Origin: Rhodococcus sp. UNC23MFCrub1.1
GTDB taxonomy: Bacteria; Actinomycetota; Actinomycetes; Mycobacteriales; Mycobacteriaceae
NCBI RefSeq assembly: GCF_000686025.1
Contig: NZ_JMLQ01000002.1
Coordinates: 1-64,000 of the forward strand
Length of the DNA: 64,000 nt
Direction of reading: 5' to 3'
Shown: piece by piece, positions 25,020-33,035 of the stretch
Numbering within the stretch: the stretch's first letter is position 1
Layout: the number at the start of each line of letters is the position of its first letter
Notes under the pieces: generated by a model
The model's database searches: none
The model's input: only the letters and a program-made list of their open reading frames with translations
Told to the model about the DNA's origin: nothing
Position numbers and translations under genes: made by a program

Positions 25020-25487
25020 GTGAACGTCGAGAAGCCCGAGCCCGCGTCGCCCGCCCGTCCCCGGATCGTCACCGTCGCGTTCGCCGTGTGGGTTCTCGGG
25101 GCCGTCCTCGTCGTGCTGCTCGGCCTCATCTCGCTGACGTTCCCGGCCGACTCGCTGCGGACCCAGCTGACCGAGACCGGGGGCGAGCCGGATGCCGTGG
25201 AGAGCGTCATCACGGTGCTGCGCACGGTCGGTGTCCTCGAGATCATCGTCGGACTGGCCATCGGATTCCTCGCGGGGCCCGCGTGTCGACGCGGCGATCC
25301 GCGGTTCCGCCGGGCACTGACGGTCCTGTCGATCGTCTTCGGGCTGGTGCTTCTGGGCTCGGTGACCGTCGGCTTCGCCATCGTGCCCCTGCTGGCGACG
25401 CTCGGGGCGATCCTCTTCTTCGTGGCCTGCGTGCTCGTGTACCGACCGTCCGCGGCGCCGTGGTTCGCGGCACCGGAGGCCCCGTGA
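25020..25487 (+). CDS. Four-span membrane protein, function unknown
   Basis: A 155-residue membrane protein with four predicted spans: 'VAFAVWVLGAVLVVLLGLISL', 'VGVLEIIVGLAIGFLAG', 'LTVLSIVFGLVLLGSVTVGF' and 'LLATLGAILFFVACVLVY'. The N-terminus is Pro-rich and cytoplasmic. The start was taken at the GTG 25020 because a short leader after the hairpin fits; a longer frame reaches 24993. It overlaps the next gene by four bases and heads a three-gene operon of unknown membrane proteins upstream of csoR. I recognise no family. Confidence 0.75.
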   Translation: MNVEKPEPASPARPRIVTVAFAVWVLGAVLVVLLGLISLTFPADSLRTQLTETGGEPDAVESVITVLRTVGVLEIIVGLAIGFLAGPACRRGDPRFRRALTVLSIVFGLVLLGSVTVGFAIVPLLATLGAILFFVACVLVYRPSAAPWFAAPEAP

Positions 25488-25981
25488 GCGACGAGACGGA
25501 ACCGGTGATCTTCGCCGAGTACGGCGCGAAGTGGCGCGCCCTGGCCTGGGGGCCGATCTTCTGTCTCATCGCTCTCGGCGTCGAGATCTACACGGGACCC
25601 GTTGTGCACTACGTGGCGCTCGTCGTGATCGCGCTGGTTCTCATGGCCTTCACCTACGTGCAGATCGTGGCCGCCCGTCGGCACGCCACGGTGATCCTGA
25701 CGCCGACGACGCTGAGCCAGGGCACGGAGAACGTCGCCATCGCGGACATCCTCGAGGTGTACCCGGAGCCCGACTACGACGCCAACGGGAACACCCTGGA
25801 GAAGTGGCAGGCCGCGCGAGTGCTGGGGGAGCTGTCCGGGGTGCCACGCAAGCGGACCGGCGTCGGCCTGAAGCTGCGGGGCAACGGCCTGGTCCAGGCG
25901 TGGGCGAAGGACGACGAGACGCTCCGCGAGGAACTGCTCGCACTCGTGGCGCCCGCCACCGACGCGGAGCCCGACGCGTGA
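25484..25981 (+). CDS. Two-span membrane protein with C-terminal cytoplasmic domain
   Basis: A 165-residue protein with two adjacent hydrophobic segments (about 15-60: 'ALAWGPIFCLIALGVEIY', 'YVALVVIALVLMAFTYVQIV') and a soluble part of about 95 residues ('TLSQGTENVAIADILEVYPE', 'GVPRKRTGVGLKLRG') that resembles PH-like domains of bacterial membrane proteins, as a weak guess. Start and stop overlap neighbours by four and one bases. Function unknown. Confidence 0.75.
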   Translation: MSDETEPVIFAEYGAKWRALAWGPIFCLIALGVEIYTGPVVHYVALVVIALVLMAFTYVQIVAARRHATVILTPTTLSQGTENVAIADILEVYPEPDYDANGNTLEKWQAARVLGELSGVPRKRTGVGLKLRGNGLVQAWAKDDETLREELLALVAPATDAEPDA

Positions 25982-26217
25982 TGCGCCGGTTCGCTCCGGT
26001 GGTGGTCGCGGTCGTCCTCGCCGTCGTGGCCGTGGTTCTGTGGGTGCAGTCGAGGACCACGACCACCGTGACCGAGCAGTTCGCCACCACGTCGTCGTTC
26101 GAGGGGTTCTCGGTCACGTACGACTCGACCCGTGTCGCGGGGCCCTGGGCGGCTCTCTCTGTGGTCGCGGCGGCCGTCGCGGTGTACCTGGTGATGCGCG
26201 TCGTACGGCGGCGCTGA
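25981..26217 (+). CDS. 78-residue two-span membrane protein
   Basis: Two hydrophobic segments, '[16 protein letters not shown]' (about 7-22) and 'WAALSVVAAAVAVYLVM' (about 56-72), flank a polar Thr-rich loop that would face outside. It starts on the TGATG overlap with the gene upstream, so it is the third gene of this operon. No family recognised. Confidence 0.7.
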   Translation: MRRFAPVVVAVVLAVVAVVLWVQSRTTTTVTEQFATTSSFEGFSVTYDSTRVAGPWAALSVVAAAVAVYLVMRVVRRR

Positions 26218-26228
26218 CCTCTACCCGT

Positions 26229-26243
26229 TACCCCCTGGGGGTA
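26229..26243. promoter_or_regulatory. CsoR-type operator
   Basis: TACCCCC-T-GGGGGTA, a perfect 15-base dyad of the C-tract/G-tract type bound by CsoR proteins. It overlaps the -10 box and lies 10 bases before the start codon, so binding would block transcription of the regulator itself. Confidence 0.72.
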
Positions 26244-26247
26244 CTCT
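26242..26247 (+). promoter_or_regulatory. -10 box of csoR
   Basis: TACTCT ends six bases before the ATG, a leaderless arrangement. It overlaps the operator dyad by two bases. Confidence 0.55.
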
Positions 26248-26253
26248 GGACGC

Positions 26254-26529
26254 ATGAGCAGTTTCGATCAGGACGACCTCCTCAAGCGTCTGCGCCGCAT
26301 CGAGGGACAGGTGGCCGGCATCTCTCGCATGGTGGCCGACGACCGGTACTGCATCGACGTGTTGACGCAGGTCTCGGCTGTCACCAAGGCGCTGCAGTCC
26401 GTGTCGCTGAAGTTGCTGGACGCCCACCTCGCGGGCTGCGTCGTGGACGCGGCCCGCGAGGGCGGACCCGAAGCGGACGCGAAGGTCAGGGAGGCGTCCG
26501 AGGCGATCGCTCGCCTCGTCCGTTCCTGA
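26254..26529 (+). CDS. csoR: CsoR/RcnR-family metal-responsive repressor
   Basis: A 91-residue all-helical DNA-binding protein. It has the Cu(I) site residues Cys33 ('DDRYCIDVL'), His58 and Cys62 ('LDAHLAGCV'), the pattern of copper-sensing CsoR. The start 'LLKRLRRIEGQVAGISRM' is the conserved first helix. A matching operator overlaps its promoter, so it is probably self-regulated and released by copper. Unlike most csoR genes, no copper transporter or chaperone is adjacent: the neighbours are membrane proteins of unknown role and an acyl-CoA oxidase. Other ligands (nickel, formaldehyde, persulfide) are used by relatives, but the Cys-His-Cys set favours copper. Confidence 0.85.
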   Translation: MSSFDQDDLLKRLRRIEGQVAGISRMVADDRYCIDVLTQVSAVTKALQSVSLKLLDAHLAGCVVDAAREGGPEADAKVREASEAIARLVRS

Positions 26530-26540
26530 CTCCCACCCTC

Positions 26541-26600
26541 GGCGAGTACGCCCATAGGGTCGTTGTGGAGCACTGAATCACGACATCCTGGGCGTACTCG
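26541..26600. repeat. 60-bp inverted repeat, copy C
   Basis: Starts GGCGAGTACG and ends GGCGTACTCG; starting one base in, the arms match for 13 bases. At the inner positions both arms differ from copy B in a compensating way (CCCA pairs with TGGG). It lies between the convergent csoR and acyl-CoA oxidase genes, 11 and 24 bases from their stops. Confidence 0.8.
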
Positions 26601-26624
26601 CGAGGGGGCCGAAGGGGTGCCGGC

Positions 26625-28634
26625 CTAGTCGGCGGTGACGGATTCCTTCACTTCACCCGGCTCGTCGTCGGCGAGCATCGCCGCACCGAGCAGCGCCTCG
26701 GGAACGCCGAACGCGTCGATCAGCGTGTGGGCGTGCGGGCGCAGCGTGCGACAGCGCTCGTTGATCCCGCGCGTGACGGCCTTCGACCGCTCAGTGGAGA
26801 TGTAGCGGTGCTCGATGAACCAGGCCTTGTCAGCGTCGATCGTGGTGAGCGCGTAGAGGTCGCACACCTCGCCGAGCAGTTCCTTGGCGTCGTCGTCCTC
26901 GCAGTTGTCGATGCCGGCGACGAACGCCTCGAGCACCACGCGATCGACGTGCGCCGTGGCCGCGTGCAGGATGTGGTCCTGCACCGCGTTGAACGCGTCG
27001 AACTGGCTCATCTTCTTGGACAACCCGTTCAGACGCTTCGCGGCCGTGGAGATGAGGTACTCCTCGCGCTCCTCGAACATCGAGATCTGGGTGCCGCGGT
27101 TGAAGAGGCTGCCCTCCTCCTCGTTGTCCTGACGTGAGTCGACGAGGGTCTGGATGATGGGCGCCGCCGCCGTGCGCTTCTTCACCACGTCGCCGACCGT
27201 GCCGGCGGCGAACTTCACCCAATCGGCCGCACCGAACGAGCGGACCTCGTGGGCGTACGCGGTGAGCAGCTCCTTCGCGACGAGCTGCGTGAGCACCACG
27301 TTGTCGCCCTCGAAGGTGGTGAAGACGTCCGAGTCCGCCTTGAGCGCGATGAGTCGGTTCTCCGCGAGGTAGCCCGCGCCGCCGCAGGCCTCGCGGGACT
27401 CCTGGATCGCCTTCGTCGCGTGCCAGGTATTCGCTGCCTTCAGGCCGGCCGCCCGCGACTCGAGTTCCCGTTGCTCGGTGGCGTCGGGATCCTCGGCGCT
27501 CTGGATGTCGTGCATCTTCGAGACGAGCTCGTTCTGCGCGAACTGCAGCGCGTACGACTTGGCGATGAGCGGGAACAGCCGACGCTGGTGGACGAGGTAG
27601 TCCATGATCGTGACCTCGTCGTCGGTCCCGGGCGCGCTGAACTGCTTGCGCTGCAGCGCGTACTTCGTCGCGATGGTCAGCGCGACGCGCGCCGCGGCGC
27701 CCGCCGAACCGCCCACGGTGATGCGGCCGCGGATGAGGGTGCCCAGCATGGTGAAGAAGCGCCGGTTCGGGTTGTCGATGTCCGAGGAGTAGCTGCCGTC
27801 GGCCGCGACGTCCGCGATCTTGTTGAGCATGTTCTCGCGCGGGATGCGGACGTGATCGAACATGATGCGGCCGTTGTCCACGCCGGGCAGGCCGCCCTTG
27901 TAGCCGATGTCGAACGTGGTGACGCCGGGGAGGTCGTTGCCGAAGTTCTCGTCGCGGATCTGTACGACGAAGCAGTGCACGCCCTTGCTCTCGGGCTCCT
28001 CACCCGGTCCGGCGGTGATCAGCTGCGCGAACACGGCGGCGTACTTCGCCGACTCGGCGGCGCCGCCGATGTAGTCCTTGCGCGAGGACTTGTCCGGCGT
28101 GTGGATCACGAATTCCTGCGTCTCGCGGTCGTACGTCGCGGTGGTGCCGATGGACTGCACGTCGCTGCCGTGGCCAGTCTCCGACATCGCGAAACAGCCG
28201 AGCGTCTCGAGATCGATCAGGGGCTTGATGAACTCCTTGTGATGCTTTTCGGTGCCGAGGTTCTCGATCGCGCCACCGAAGAGGCCCCACTGCACGCCGG
28301 CTTTCACCATGAGTGACAGATCCGACATGGCGAGCATCTCGATCATCGTGACGGCGGCGCCGATGTCGCCCGTGCCGCCGACTTCCTTGGCGAAGCCGGA
28401 CTCGGCGGCGCCGGCCGCGGCGAGCACACGCAACTGCTCGAAGGCCTTGGTCCGCGCGATCGCGGTGTTGGGTGTGTAGTGCGGTGCGAACTCGTGACGC
28501 GCGAGCTGCTCGCGCGTCTGGTTCCGTACGTCGCGCCACCGTCCGTCGAGAGTCCTGCGCAGGTGATTCGCCAGCTGAGCAGCGTTGTCGGAGGACGTGC
28601 CGGTGTCAGTGGTGCCGGTCTCGGTAGTGGTCAT
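26625..28634 (-). CDS. Acyl-CoA oxidase / dehydrogenase-family flavoprotein
   Basis: A 669-residue FAD enzyme of the peroxisomal-type acyl-CoA oxidase (ACOX) architecture: N-terminal helical domain (about 20-140), beta domain with 'CFAMSETGHGSDVQSIGTTATY' split at about 148-168, 'YKGGLPGVDNGRIMFDHVRIPR', helical domain with 'EACGGAGYLAENRL' and 'DVFTTFEGDNVVLTQ', and a C-terminal acyl-CoA oxidase domain to the end. It would catalyse the first step of beta-oxidation, trans-2-enoyl-CoA formation, perhaps with oxygen as acceptor. A -10 box lies five bases before the ATG. Its stop converges on csoR across repeat copy C. Long-chain or branched substrates are possible. Confidence 0.9.
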   Translation of the reverse strand: MTTTETGTTDTGTSSDNAAQLANHLRRTLDGRWRDVRNQTREQLARHEFAPHYTPNTAIARTKAFEQLRVLAAAGAAESGFAKEVGGTGDIGAAVTMIEMLAMSDLSLMVKAGVQWGLFGGAIENLGTEKHHKEFIKPLIDLETLGCFAMSETGHGSDVQSIGTTATYDRETQEFVIHTPDKSSRKDYIGGAAESAKYAAVFAQLITAGPGEEPESKGVHCFVVQIRDENFGNDLPGVTTFDIGYKGGLPGVDNGRIMFDHVRIPRENMLNKIADVAADGSYSSDIDNPNRRFFTMLGTLIRGRITVGGSAGAAARVALTIATKYALQRKQFSAPGTDDEVTIMDYLVHQRRLFPLIAKSYALQFAQNELVSKMHDIQSAEDPDATEQRELESRAAGLKAANTWHATKAIQESREACGGAGYLAENRLIALKADSDVFTTFEGDNVVLTQLVAKELLTAYAHEVRSFGAADWVKFAAGTVGDVVKKRTAAAPIIQTLVDSRQDNEEEGSLFNRGTQISMFEEREEYLISTAAKRLNGLSKKMSQFDAFNAVQDHILHAATAHVDRVVLEAFVAGIDNCEDDDAKELLGEVCDLYALTTIDADKAWFIEHRYISTERSKAVTRGINERCRTLRPHAHTLIDAFGVPEALLGAAMLADDEPGEVKESVTAD

Positions 28635-28639
28635 ACTCG

Positions 28640-28645
28640 ACGGTA
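28640..28645 (-). promoter_or_regulatory. -10 box of the acyl-CoA oxidase gene
   Basis: TACCGT on the minus strand ends five bases before the ATG; leaderless pattern. Confidence 0.45.
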
Positions 28646-28676
28646 ACCAAAACTCGAGGTGCCCGGGAGGGACTTG

Positions 28677-28934
28677 TCAGCGCGGCCACAGAAATTCACG
28701 CCACACCGCGCGAATCTTGCGAAACATCACACTCGTGGCGTCCATCGACGCAGCCTGCGGGGTCGACGGGGCGTAGGGGCCGTCGCGGAAGAGCGAGGCG
28801 CCGTTGTCCGCAATGGCGCGCGACATGATCGAGCTGAAGCCGTCGCACTGCTCGACGAGGTGCTCGCGGAACCCCTCCGGCCAGGCCAGTCGGGATTCCG
28901 GGTGCTGCCGGTCGGGCTCGTGTGGTGCCGTCAT
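28677..28934 (-). CDS. 85-residue protein of unknown function
   Basis: A soluble, charged protein starting 'MTAPHEPDRQHPESRLAWPEG' in two parts, with 'FREHLVEQCDGFSSIMSRAI' as a probable helix and a basic, aromatic C-terminus 'RKIRAVWREFLWPR'. No family recognised. No Shine-Dalgarno is seen, but TATCCT six bases before the ATG supports a leaderless start. It is divergent from the GNAT gene, with a 96-bp region holding both promoters, and in line with the acyl-CoA oxidase gene downstream (42-bp gap). Confidence 0.65.
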   Translation of the reverse strand: MTAPHEPDRQHPESRLAWPEGFREHLVEQCDGFSSIMSRAIADNGASLFRDGPYAPSTPQAASMDATSVMFRKIRAVWREFLWPR

Positions 28935-28940
28935 GGCAGA

Positions 28941-28946
28941 AGGATA
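28941..28946 (-). promoter_or_regulatory. -10 box of the 85-residue gene
   Basis: TATCCT on the minus strand, six bases before the ATG; leaderless pattern. Confidence 0.5.
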
Positions 28947-29018
28947 TGCCCGATGTAACACGGATTTAACACTTTCGATCACGTCGATTCTCGTCGATCG
29001 TGCCTGCCTGCAACCGAC

Positions 29019-29024
29019 TACCGT
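29019..29024 (+). promoter_or_regulatory. -10 box of the GNAT gene
   Basis: TACCGT, six bases before the GTG; leaderless pattern. Confidence 0.5.
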
Positions 29025-29030
29025 GTCGCT

Positions 29031-29525
29031 GTGCTGATTCGCGACGCCGTGCCCGCCGACCTGCCCGAGATCCTCACCGTGCACAACGCCGCCATCGCGG
29101 ACACGACCGCGATCTGGGACGAGGAGCAGGTGGGACTCGCGGACCGGCAGGCCTGGTTCGACCAGCGCACCGGCGCCGGCCTGCCGATCCTCACCGCCGA
29201 GATCGACGGTCGGGTCGCGGGCTACGCGTCCTACGGGCCGTTCCGTCCGAAGTCCGGCTACCGGCACACCGTCGAGAACTCCGTGTACGTCGCCGACGGC
29301 TTCCATCGGCGCGGCGTCGCGACCGCGTTGATGGCGGAACTGATCGAGCGCGCCCGCCGTGGGGACGTCCACGCGATCGTCGCGGGAATCGAGTCCTCGA
29401 ACACCACCTCGATCGCCCTGCACGCGAAGTTCGGCTTCACGGTGGTGGGTGTCATGCCGCAGGTCGGCGTCAAGTTCGGGCGGTGGCTCGACCTGACCTG
29501 GATGCAGCTCCTGATCGAGACGTGA
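29031..29525 (+). CDS. GNAT N-acetyltransferase, phosphinothricin acetyltransferase-like
   Basis: A 164-residue acetyltransferase of the Pat/Bar/MddA group, which acetylates small amines such as phosphinothricin or methionine sulfoximine/sulfone. The fold starts 'IRDAVPADLPEILTVHN', the acetyl-CoA loop is 'GFHRRGVATALM' (about 91-102), and 'AIVAGIESSNTTSIALHAKFGF' split over 117-138 is the usual C-terminal motif, ending 'LDLTWMQLLI'. It is cytosolic. Promoter and start are of the leaderless type. It is not obviously linked to hemL, which starts 66 bp downstream with its own Shine-Dalgarno. Confidence 0.9.
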   Translation: MLIRDAVPADLPEILTVHNAAIADTTAIWDEEQVGLADRQAWFDQRTGAGLPILTAEIDGRVAGYASYGPFRPKSGYRHTVENSVYVADGFHRRGVATALMAELIERARRGDVHAIVAGIESSNTTSIALHAKFGFTVVGVMPQVGVKFGRWLDLTWMQLLIET

Positions 29526-29591
29526 GACAGCCGGTGTGAGACTGCTCCTTATCAGAAAGAGCACTCCGCGTCCTGTGAAACACTGGAGGGC

Positions 29592-30929
29592 GTGACTCCT
29601 TCGAGCGGAACCGACACCGGCGTCCCCACCGCCCGATCCGCAGAACTCTTCGCACGCGCGTCCGCCGTCATCCCCGGTGGCGTGAACTCGCCCGTGCGGG
29701 CCTTCCACTCCGTGGGCGGAACCCCGCGGTTCATGGCCGAGGCCAGCGGATACACCCTGCGCGACGCCGACGGCAACAACTACGTCGACCTCATCTCCTC
29801 GTGGGGACCGATGATTCTCGGTCATGCCCACCCGGCCGTGGTCGAGGCGGTGCAGAAGGCGGCCTCCACGGGACTGTCCTTCGGTGCTCCCACGCTCGGC
29901 GAGATCGAGTTGGCGGAGGAGATCGTGCGCCGCGTCGATCCCGTCGACGAGGTGCGCCTGGTGAATTCGGGCACAGAGGCGACCATGAGTGCGGTGCGTC
30001 TGGCCCGCGGGTTCACCAGTCGCAGCAAGATCGTCAAGTTCTCCGGCTGCTATCACGGCCATGTCGACGCCCTGCTCGCCGACGCAGGCTCGGGCGTCGC
30101 CACCCTCGGGCTGCCGACGTCGCCCGGCGTGACGGGTGCGCAGGCGGCCGACACCATCGTCGTTCCCTACAACGACCTCGATGCGGTCGCGAAGGCGTTC
30201 GCCGACCATCCGGGTCAGATCGCGTGCGTCATCACCGAGGCCGCGGCGGGCAACATGGGTGCGGTGGCGCCGCAGCCCGGCTTCAACGAGGGTCTGCAGC
30301 GTCTGACCCGTGCGCACGACGCACTGCTGATCATGGACGAGGTCATGACAGGCTTCCGCGTCAGCGCGTCGGGGTGGTACGGCGTCGACGGCATCGCCGG
30401 TGACCTGTACACCTTCGGCAAGGTCATGAGCGGCGGCCTCCCCGCGGCCGCGTTCGGTGGCCGGTCCGACATCATGAGCTACCTCGCCCCCGCGGGCCCC
30501 GTCTACCAGGCCGGCACCCTGTCGGGTAACCCCGTCGCGGTCGCCGCGGGTCTGGCGACGCTGCGCGCGGCGGACGCCGACGTCTACGCGGCACTCGACG
30601 CGAACTCCACCCGTCTGGGCGGCATCCTCGGTGACGCGCTCACCGCGGCGGGCGTCCCGCACCGCGTGCAGTACGCCGCCAACATGGTCAGCGTCTTCTT
30701 CTCCGAGGAACCGGTGATCGACTACGCGGGCGCCAAGGCGGCCGCCACCTGGCGTTTCCCCGCCTTCTTCCACGCGCTCCTGAGCCGCGGCGTGTACCCG
30801 CCGCCGAGCGCGTTCGAGGCCTGGTTCGTCTCCGCGGCGCTCGACGACCGCGCGTTCGAGATCATCGAGTCGGCCGCTCCCCACGCCGCCGCCGCAGCAG
30901 CCGCTGCCGAGCAGAAAGCACCGTCATGA
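29592..30929 (+). CDS. hemL: Glutamate-1-semialdehyde 2,1-aminomutase
   Basis: PLP enzyme that turns glutamate-1-semialdehyde into 5-aminolevulinate, the step between HemA and HemB. It has 445 residues. Motifs: '[12 protein letters not shown]' (27-38), '[11 protein letters not shown]' (124-134), '[14 protein letters not shown]', '[11 protein letters not shown]' and the PLP Lys277 in '[11 protein letters not shown]'. GGAGGG one base before the GTG and family homology set the start. The C-terminal tail is poly-Ala. It overlaps a phosphatase gene by ATGA and begins the operon that continues into cytochrome c maturation, so heme supply and heme attachment are linked. Confidence 0.97.
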   Translation: MTPSSGTDTGVPTARSAELFARASAVIPGGVNSPVRAFHSVGGTPRFMAEASGYTLRDADGNNYVDLISSWGPMILGHAHPAVVEAVQKAASTGLSFGAPTLGEIELAEEIVRRVDPVDEVRLVNSGTEATMSAVRLARGFTSRSKIVKFSGCYHGHVDALLADAGSGVATLGLPTSPGVTGAQAADTIVVPYNDLDAVAKAFADHPGQIACVITEAAAGNMGAVAPQPGFNEGLQRLTRAHDALLIMDEVMTGFRVSASGWYGVDGIAGDLYTFGKVMSGGLPAAAFGGRSDIMSYLAPAGPVYQAGTLSGNPVAVAAGLATLRAADADVYAALDANSTRLGGILGDALTAAGVPHRVQYAANMVSVFFSEEPVIDYAGAKAAATWRFPAFFHALLSRGVYPPPSAFEAWFVSAALDDRAFEIIESAAPHAAAAAAAAEQKAPS

Positions 30930-31630
30930 CCGAGTCGTCCCCGACCGACCCGACAAACAGCGACGCGTCCGGTAACGACACTTCCGGGCACCCGCACGCC
31001 GACACCCGCACGATCGTGCACGTGATGCGGCACGGCGAGGTGCACAACCCCAAGGGAATCCTCTACGGGCGCCTCCCGAACTTCCGGTTGTCGGTGAACG
31101 GTCAGGCCCAGGCGCGCACGGTGGCGAACGTGCTCGCCGGGCACGACGTCACGCACGTCGTCGCCTCCCCGCTGCAACGCGCGCAGGAGACGGCGGCGCC
31201 CATCGCGTCGGCGTTCGGGCTCACCATCGAGACGGACGAGAACCTCATCGAGGCCGGGAACGACTTCGAGGGTCTGAAGGTCGCCGTCGGAGACGGTGCG
31301 CTGCGCCGGCCCCGCCACTGGCTCAAGCTGCGTGACCCGTTCACCCCCTCCTGGGGCGAGCCCTACCTGCAGATCGCCCACCGGATGTTGGCTGCCGTCA
31401 ACGCGGCTCGCGTCGCGGCCGTGGGCCACGAGGCCGTGTGCGTGAGTCATCAGCTGCCCGTGTGGACCCTGCGCCGCTTCCTGCAGGGCGACCGGTTGTG
31501 GCACGACCCCCGCAACCGCCAGTGCGGCCTCGCGTCGCTCACCTCGCTGATCTACGAGGGCGACACCCTCGTCGACATCGTCTACTCCGAGCCCGCAGGG
31601 GCGTCGGACCCCCTCCAGACGGGCGCATGA
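30926..31630 (+). CDS. Histidine phosphatase-family protein (Rv0525-like)
   Basis: A 234-residue member of the phosphoglycerate-mutase-like superfamily. '[21 protein letters not shown]' split at about 33-53 holds the phospho-His, and '[10 protein letters not shown]' and '[11 protein letters not shown]' the other active-site residues. The first 25 residues are polar and disordered. In M. tuberculosis the orthologue is likewise between hemL and the thioredoxin-like gene. The substrate is unknown. Both ends overlap neighbours by four bases. Confidence 0.9.
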   Translation: MTESSPTDPTNSDASGNDTSGHPHADTRTIVHVMRHGEVHNPKGILYGRLPNFRLSVNGQAQARTVANVLAGHDVTHVVASPLQRAQETAAPIASAFGLTIETDENLIEAGNDFEGLKVAVGDGALRRPRHWLKLRDPFTPSWGEPYLQIAHRMLAAVNAARVAAVGHEAVCVSHQLPVWTLRRFLQGDRLWHDPRNRQCGLASLTSLIYEGDTLVDIVYSEPAGASDPLQTGA

Positions 31631-32235
31631 GACCCGCCCGCCTGCTCGCGCCGCTGCTCGTGGCCGCCACCGTTCTCACCGGGTGCGCCACGGGTACCGA
31701 CGCCGTGGCACAGGGTGGGACCTTCGAGTTCGTCTCACCCGGCGGCAAGACGTCGATCTTCTACGACCCGCCCGCCGACCGCGGCACCGTGGGGAACCTC
31801 TCCGGACCCGACCTCATGACCGAGGGCACGACGACGTCGCTGTCCGACTACGAGGGCCAGGTCGTCGTCCTCAACATCTGGGGTCAGTGGTGTGGCCCCT
31901 GCCGCGGTGAGGCCGACGATCTCGAGCAGGTCTTCGAGGCGACGAAGGACCAGGGTGTGCAGTTCCTGGGCATCAACGTGCGCGACAACCAGCAGGACAA
32001 GGCGCAGGACTTCGTCATCGACAACAACGTGACGTACCCGTCCATCTACGACCCGCCGCTGCGCACCCTCCTCGCTCTCGGATCGAACTACCCGACCACC
32101 GTCATCCCGACCACGATCGTGCTCGACCGTGAGCACCGCGTCGCCGCGGTGTTCCTGACGGAGCTTCTCGCGAGCGACCTGCAGCCCGTGGTCGAGCGCA
32201 TCGCAGCCGAGCCACCCGACGTGTCCGATGGGTGA
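31627..32235 (+). CDS. TlpA/ResA-type thiol-disulfide lipoprotein (Rv0526-like)
   Basis: A 202-residue exported thioredoxin. The lipobox 'LTGC' puts the lipid anchor on Cys20 after a signal peptide. The redox motif is 'WGQWCGPCRGEADD' with Cys89 and Cys92; the cis-Pro region is 'TTVIPTTIVLDREHRV'. Such proteins (ResA/CcsX) reduce the heme-binding Cys pair of apocytochrome c outside the membrane, with electrons from CcdA, encoded next. The start overlaps the phosphatase stop and its last eight bases overlap ccdA. Confidence 0.92.
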   Translation: MRPARLLAPLLVAATVLTGCATGTDAVAQGGTFEFVSPGGKTSIFYDPPADRGTVGNLSGPDLMTEGTTTSLSDYEGQVVVLNIWGQWCGPCRGEADDLEQVFEATKDQGVQFLGINVRDNQQDKAQDFVIDNNVTYPSIYDPPLRTLLALGSNYPTTVIPTTIVLDREHRVAAVFLTELLASDLQPVVERIAAEPPDVSDG

Positions 32236-33019
32236 GGCGTTCCAGTCGGCTGCCGCGTCGGGGCCGCTGTTCCTGGCTCTCGGTGCCTGCCTGCTCGCCG
32301 GTCTGGTGTCCTTCGCGTCGCCCTGCGTCGTCCCCCTGGTTCCGGGTTACCTGTCCTACCTGGCCGGAGTCGTCGGAGCGGACTCCCCGTCCGTCACCGC
32401 CGACGAGGCGGCCACCAAGACTCTGGTGCGGGGTCGCAGCCGCGTCGCCGGTGCCGCGGCCCTCTTCGTTCTCGGATTCACCGTGGTGTTCGTCCTGGCC
32501 ACGGCCTCGGTCTTCGGCGCCATCTCGGTGCTGTCGGTGAACCGCGAGATCCTGCAGCGTGTGGGCGGCGTCGTCACCATCGCGATGGGTCTCGTCTTCC
32601 TCGGTCTGATCCCCGCCCTGCAGCGCGACACGCGCTTCGAACCGCGCCGCGTCGGCAGCATCCTCGGGGCACCGCTGCTCGGTGGCGTGTTCGCGCTCGG
32701 ATGGACCCCGTGTCTCGGACCCACGCTGGCGGGCGTCATCTCGCTGACGGCCGGCACCGAGGGCACCACCGCGGCGCGCGGTGTGGTGCTGATCGTCGCC
32801 TACTGCCTGGGACTGGGACTGCCCTTCGTCGTTCTGGCGTTCGGCTCCGTCAGCGCGTTGCGCGGCGTCGGATGGCTGCGCCGCAACGCCCGTGCCATCC
32901 AGGTGTTCGGCGGTCTGATGCTGGTGGCTGTCGGCATCGCACTGGTGACCGGCGCCTGGGACCTGTTCGTCAGCTGGATCCGCGACGGAGCGGTGACCAG
33001 CGTGACCCTGCCGATCTAG
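32228..33019 (+). CDS. ccdA: Cytochrome c biogenesis protein CcdA
   Basis: A 263-residue membrane protein with six spans that carries electrons from cytosolic thioredoxin to the external ResA-type protein. The redox Cys residues are in 'FASPCVVPLVPG' (first span) and 'WTPCLGPTLAG' (fourth span). It overlaps the lipoprotein gene by eight bases and precedes resB by 16 bp. It corresponds to Rv0527. Confidence 0.95.
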   Translation: MGEAFQSAAASGPLFLALGACLLAGLVSFASPCVVPLVPGYLSYLAGVVGADSPSVTADEAATKTLVRGRSRVAGAAALFVLGFTVVFVLATASVFGAISVLSVNREILQRVGGVVTIAMGLVFLGLIPALQRDTRFEPRRVGSILGAPLLGGVFALGWTPCLGPTLAGVISLTAGTEGTTAARGVVLIVAYCLGLGLPFVVLAFGSVSALRGVGWLRRNARAIQVFGGLMLVAVGIALVTGAWDLFVSWIRDGAVTSVTLPI

Positions 33020-33035
33020 TGGACGAGAAAGAGAT

